DNA from: an uncultured Ruminiclostridium sp.
Lineage (GTDB): Bacteria; Bacillota; Clostridia; Oscillospirales; Ruminococcaceae
Assembly (NCBI GenBank): GCA_910579265.1
Contig: CAJTTE010000018.1
Coordinates: forward strand, 1-53,668
DNA: 53,668 nucleotides
Direction: 5' to 3'
Shown here: positions 52,480 to 53,668 of the stretch, in pieces
How the letters are laid out: each line of letters starts with the position of its first letter
How positions within the stretch are numbered: position 1 is the first letter of the stretch
The notes under the pieces: model-generated
The model's database searches: none
Seen by the model: the letters and a program-made list of their open reading frames with translations, nothing else
Told to the model about the DNA's origin: nothing
Translations under genes and position numbers: made by a program

Positions 52480-53215
52480 TTATACCATAAAAGGAGCGCA
52501 GCGAATCTCCTTTAGCCAGTTTAAGATTTGTATACCATAAAAAAGTGAGCGAAGCAAACACTTCCCTTAAAACAGTAAATTGTCCTTAGACATCAAAATA
52601 AAACTTCCCTCTTTCCTTTATCTGAGATCACTATACCATAAAAAGAACGAAGCAAAGCGGAGTGATCCCTCTAAAAAGGTACAATATTCTCAAATATTAA
52701 AATAACCTCTTCCTCTTTACTTCACTTAAGGTTATTATACCATGAAAAGAGCGAAGTAAAGCGGAGCGATCCCTCTGAAAAGGTACAATATTCTCAAATA
52801 TTAAAATAACCTCTTCCTCTTTACTTCACTTAAGGTTATTATACCATGAAAAGAGCGAAGTAAAGCGGAGCGATCCCTCTGAAAAGGTACAATATTCTCA
52901 AACATTAAAATAACCTCTTCCTCTTTACTTCGTTTGAGGTTATTATACCATAAGAAGAGTGCAGCGAAGCGGAGCGATTCCACTAAATCGGTACAATGTC
53001 CTCAAACATTAAAATAACCTCTTCCTCTTTACTTCGTTTGAGGTTATTATACCATAAAAAGAGCGAAGCAAAGCGATTCCCCTGAAAAGCTACAATATTC
53101 GCAATCATCAAAACAAAACCTTCCTCTAAATCAGTAAAATATTCTCAAACATTAATACAACTTCTTTCTCTCTAAGCTGTTTGAGGTTATAACACCTAAA
53201 AAGTAAAGCAAAGAA
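52480..53215 (-). repeat. 104-bp tandem repeat array 2 (inverted relative to array 1)
   Basis: About seven units of the same 104-bp repeat as array 1, on the opposite strand. The TATACC marker recurs at 52736, 52840, 52944 and 53048 with a 104-bp period. More diverged or truncated units lie at 52481, 52530, 52632 and 53187. Units here carry GAGGTTATT next to arm R, which pairs with AATAACCTC of arm L; in array 1 this became GAATTTATT. The array lies 3' of the tRNA-Lys/tRNA-Glu transcript, the same relative orientation as array 1 to tRNA-Thr. Confidence 0.93.
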
Positions 53216-53261
53216 GGGCAATTCCCTAATACCAATTACTACAGCTTTTATTCTAAAGCAG

Positions 53262-53298
53262 TAAAGAAAAAACGACTGCGTATCAACACAGTCGTTTT
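53262..53298 (-). terminator. Terminator of the 5S-tRNA transcription unit
   Basis: On the minus strand AAAACGACTG pairs with CAGTCGTTTT, then TTCTTT; 76 bp past tRNA-Glu. Confidence 0.85.
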
Positions 53299-53373
53299 CG
53301 ATTAAAAATTACAAGTTAATACAAGCATAAAACCAATCATTATAATATTGGAATGGTTTGCATAACTCCTTTG

Positions 53374-53448
53374 TGGTGACCCGTACGGGAATCGAACCCA
53401 TGTTTGCGGCGTGAGAGGCCGCCGTCTTAACCGCTTGACCAACGGGCC
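53374..53448 (-). tRNA. tRNA-Glu (anticodon CTC)
   Basis: 75 nt with encoded CCA. Acceptor GGCCCGT pairs with ACGGGTC (one G-T); anticodon stem GCGGC/GCCGC encloses CTCTCAC with anticodon CTC. A GAGGATAG/CTATCCTC hairpin separates it from tRNA-Lys. Confidence 0.94.
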
Positions 53449-53503
53449 ATAATGATTGAGGATAGACCTGCGCCTATCCTCAAATAAACGCCATACGGCG
53501 ATA

Positions 53504-53579
53504 TGGTACACCTTCAGGGACTCGAACCCTGGACCCACTGATTAAGAGTCAGTTGCTCTACCAACTGAGCTAAAGGTGC
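53504..53579 (-). tRNA. tRNA-Lys (anticodon CTT)
   Basis: 76 nt with encoded CCA. Acceptor GCACCTT pairs with AAGGTGT (G-T at the first pair); anticodon stem ACTGA/TCAGT encloses CTCTTAA with anticodon CTT. Confidence 0.94.
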
Positions 53580-53586
53580 AAAATAC

Positions 53587-53610
53587 AAAAAGCACACAAG
53601 GTGCTTTTTG
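53587..53610 (-). terminator. Hairpin between 5S rRNA and tRNA-Lys
   Basis: AAAAAGCAC pairs with GTGCTTTTT around a short loop. It could be a partial terminator or processing site. Confidence 0.55.
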
Positions 53611-53611
53611 T

Positions 53612-53668
53612 AGTGCCGGCATCATCTATCTTCCCGGGCCGTCACCAGCCAAGTATTGTGGACGCGAA
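53612..53668 (-). rRNA. rrf: 5S rRNA, 3' end only (cut by window edge)
   Basis: Read on the minus strand, ATACTTGGCTGGTGACGGCC then GGGAAGATAGATGATGCCGGC matches the conserved 3' third of 5S rRNA (ACUUGG...GACUGCCUGGGA..AUAG.UG.UGCC). The remaining part of an rRNA operon should lie beyond the window. The two tRNAs follow it in the same direction. Confidence 0.8.

Overview
The window looks like a chromosomal segment of a low-GC, endospore-forming Firmicute of class Clostridia, probably a gut Oscillospirales/Ruminococcaceae-type organism. The evidence is the spoIVB-spo0A pair, the mreBCD-PBP2 block, Clostridia-type small proteins (DUF4830-like, DUF1540), a CE2-type esterase lipoprotein, and Gram-positive Shine-Dalgarno and sigma-A promoter patterns. 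I support 38 protein genes, four tRNAs, the 3' end of a 5S rRNA and one IS200 remnant. Protein genes cover only about 66% of the sequence; much of the rest is dispersed and tandem repeats.

Layout: 0-3.6 kb holds a small membrane protein, a sugar-ABC ATPase (UgpC/MsmX type) and cysK. At 3.8-4.4 kb is a decayed IS200 element, then a membrane EAL protein. At 7.7-9.2 kb are a flavin reductase-like protein and a methyltransferase. From 10.3 to 17.8 kb the minus strand carries mreB, mreC, mreD, PBP2, mgsA and hisS. At 18.7-19.9 kb a short U32-type protein is translationally coupled to dut, and a heterodimeric ABC exporter follows on the plus strand. At 24.9-29.4 kb are an ECF-type sigma factor with a long C-terminal extension and a membrane protein resembling an inactive signal peptidase. 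tRNA-Thr follows, then a six-copy 104-bp tandem array and a small HTH protein. At 31-35.8 kb are an alpha/alpha-toroid-like protein, an AraC regulator, a second tailed ECF sigma factor and a PNPOx-family protein. Then come gap, a TetR-flavodoxin pair, an ADP-ribosylglycohydrolase overlapping a HAD/nuclease-like fusion gene, a CE2 esterase, a four-gene operon with thiN and two HAD phosphatases, spoIVB-spo0A, DUF1540, tRNA-Gln, and an AraC regulator with a small partner. The window ends in a second, inverted 104-bp array and tRNA-Glu, tRNA-Lys and 5S rRNA on the minus strand.

The most unusual signals are: (1) two arrays of the same 104-bp unit, each lying 3' of a tRNA transcription unit and in the same orientation relative to it; (2) three short inverted-repeat element families (R1 about 10 copies, R2 three, R3 two) without transposase genes; (3) a Spo0A whose phospho-acceptor Asp56 is Glu, under a promoter region that still looks like the B. 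subtilis dual promoter; (4) an ADP-ribosylglycohydrolase coupled to a HAD + PD-(D/E)XK-like + winged-helix fusion; (5) two ECF sigma factors carrying large unrelated C-terminal domains. All function statements rest on motifs read by eye; no database search was run.
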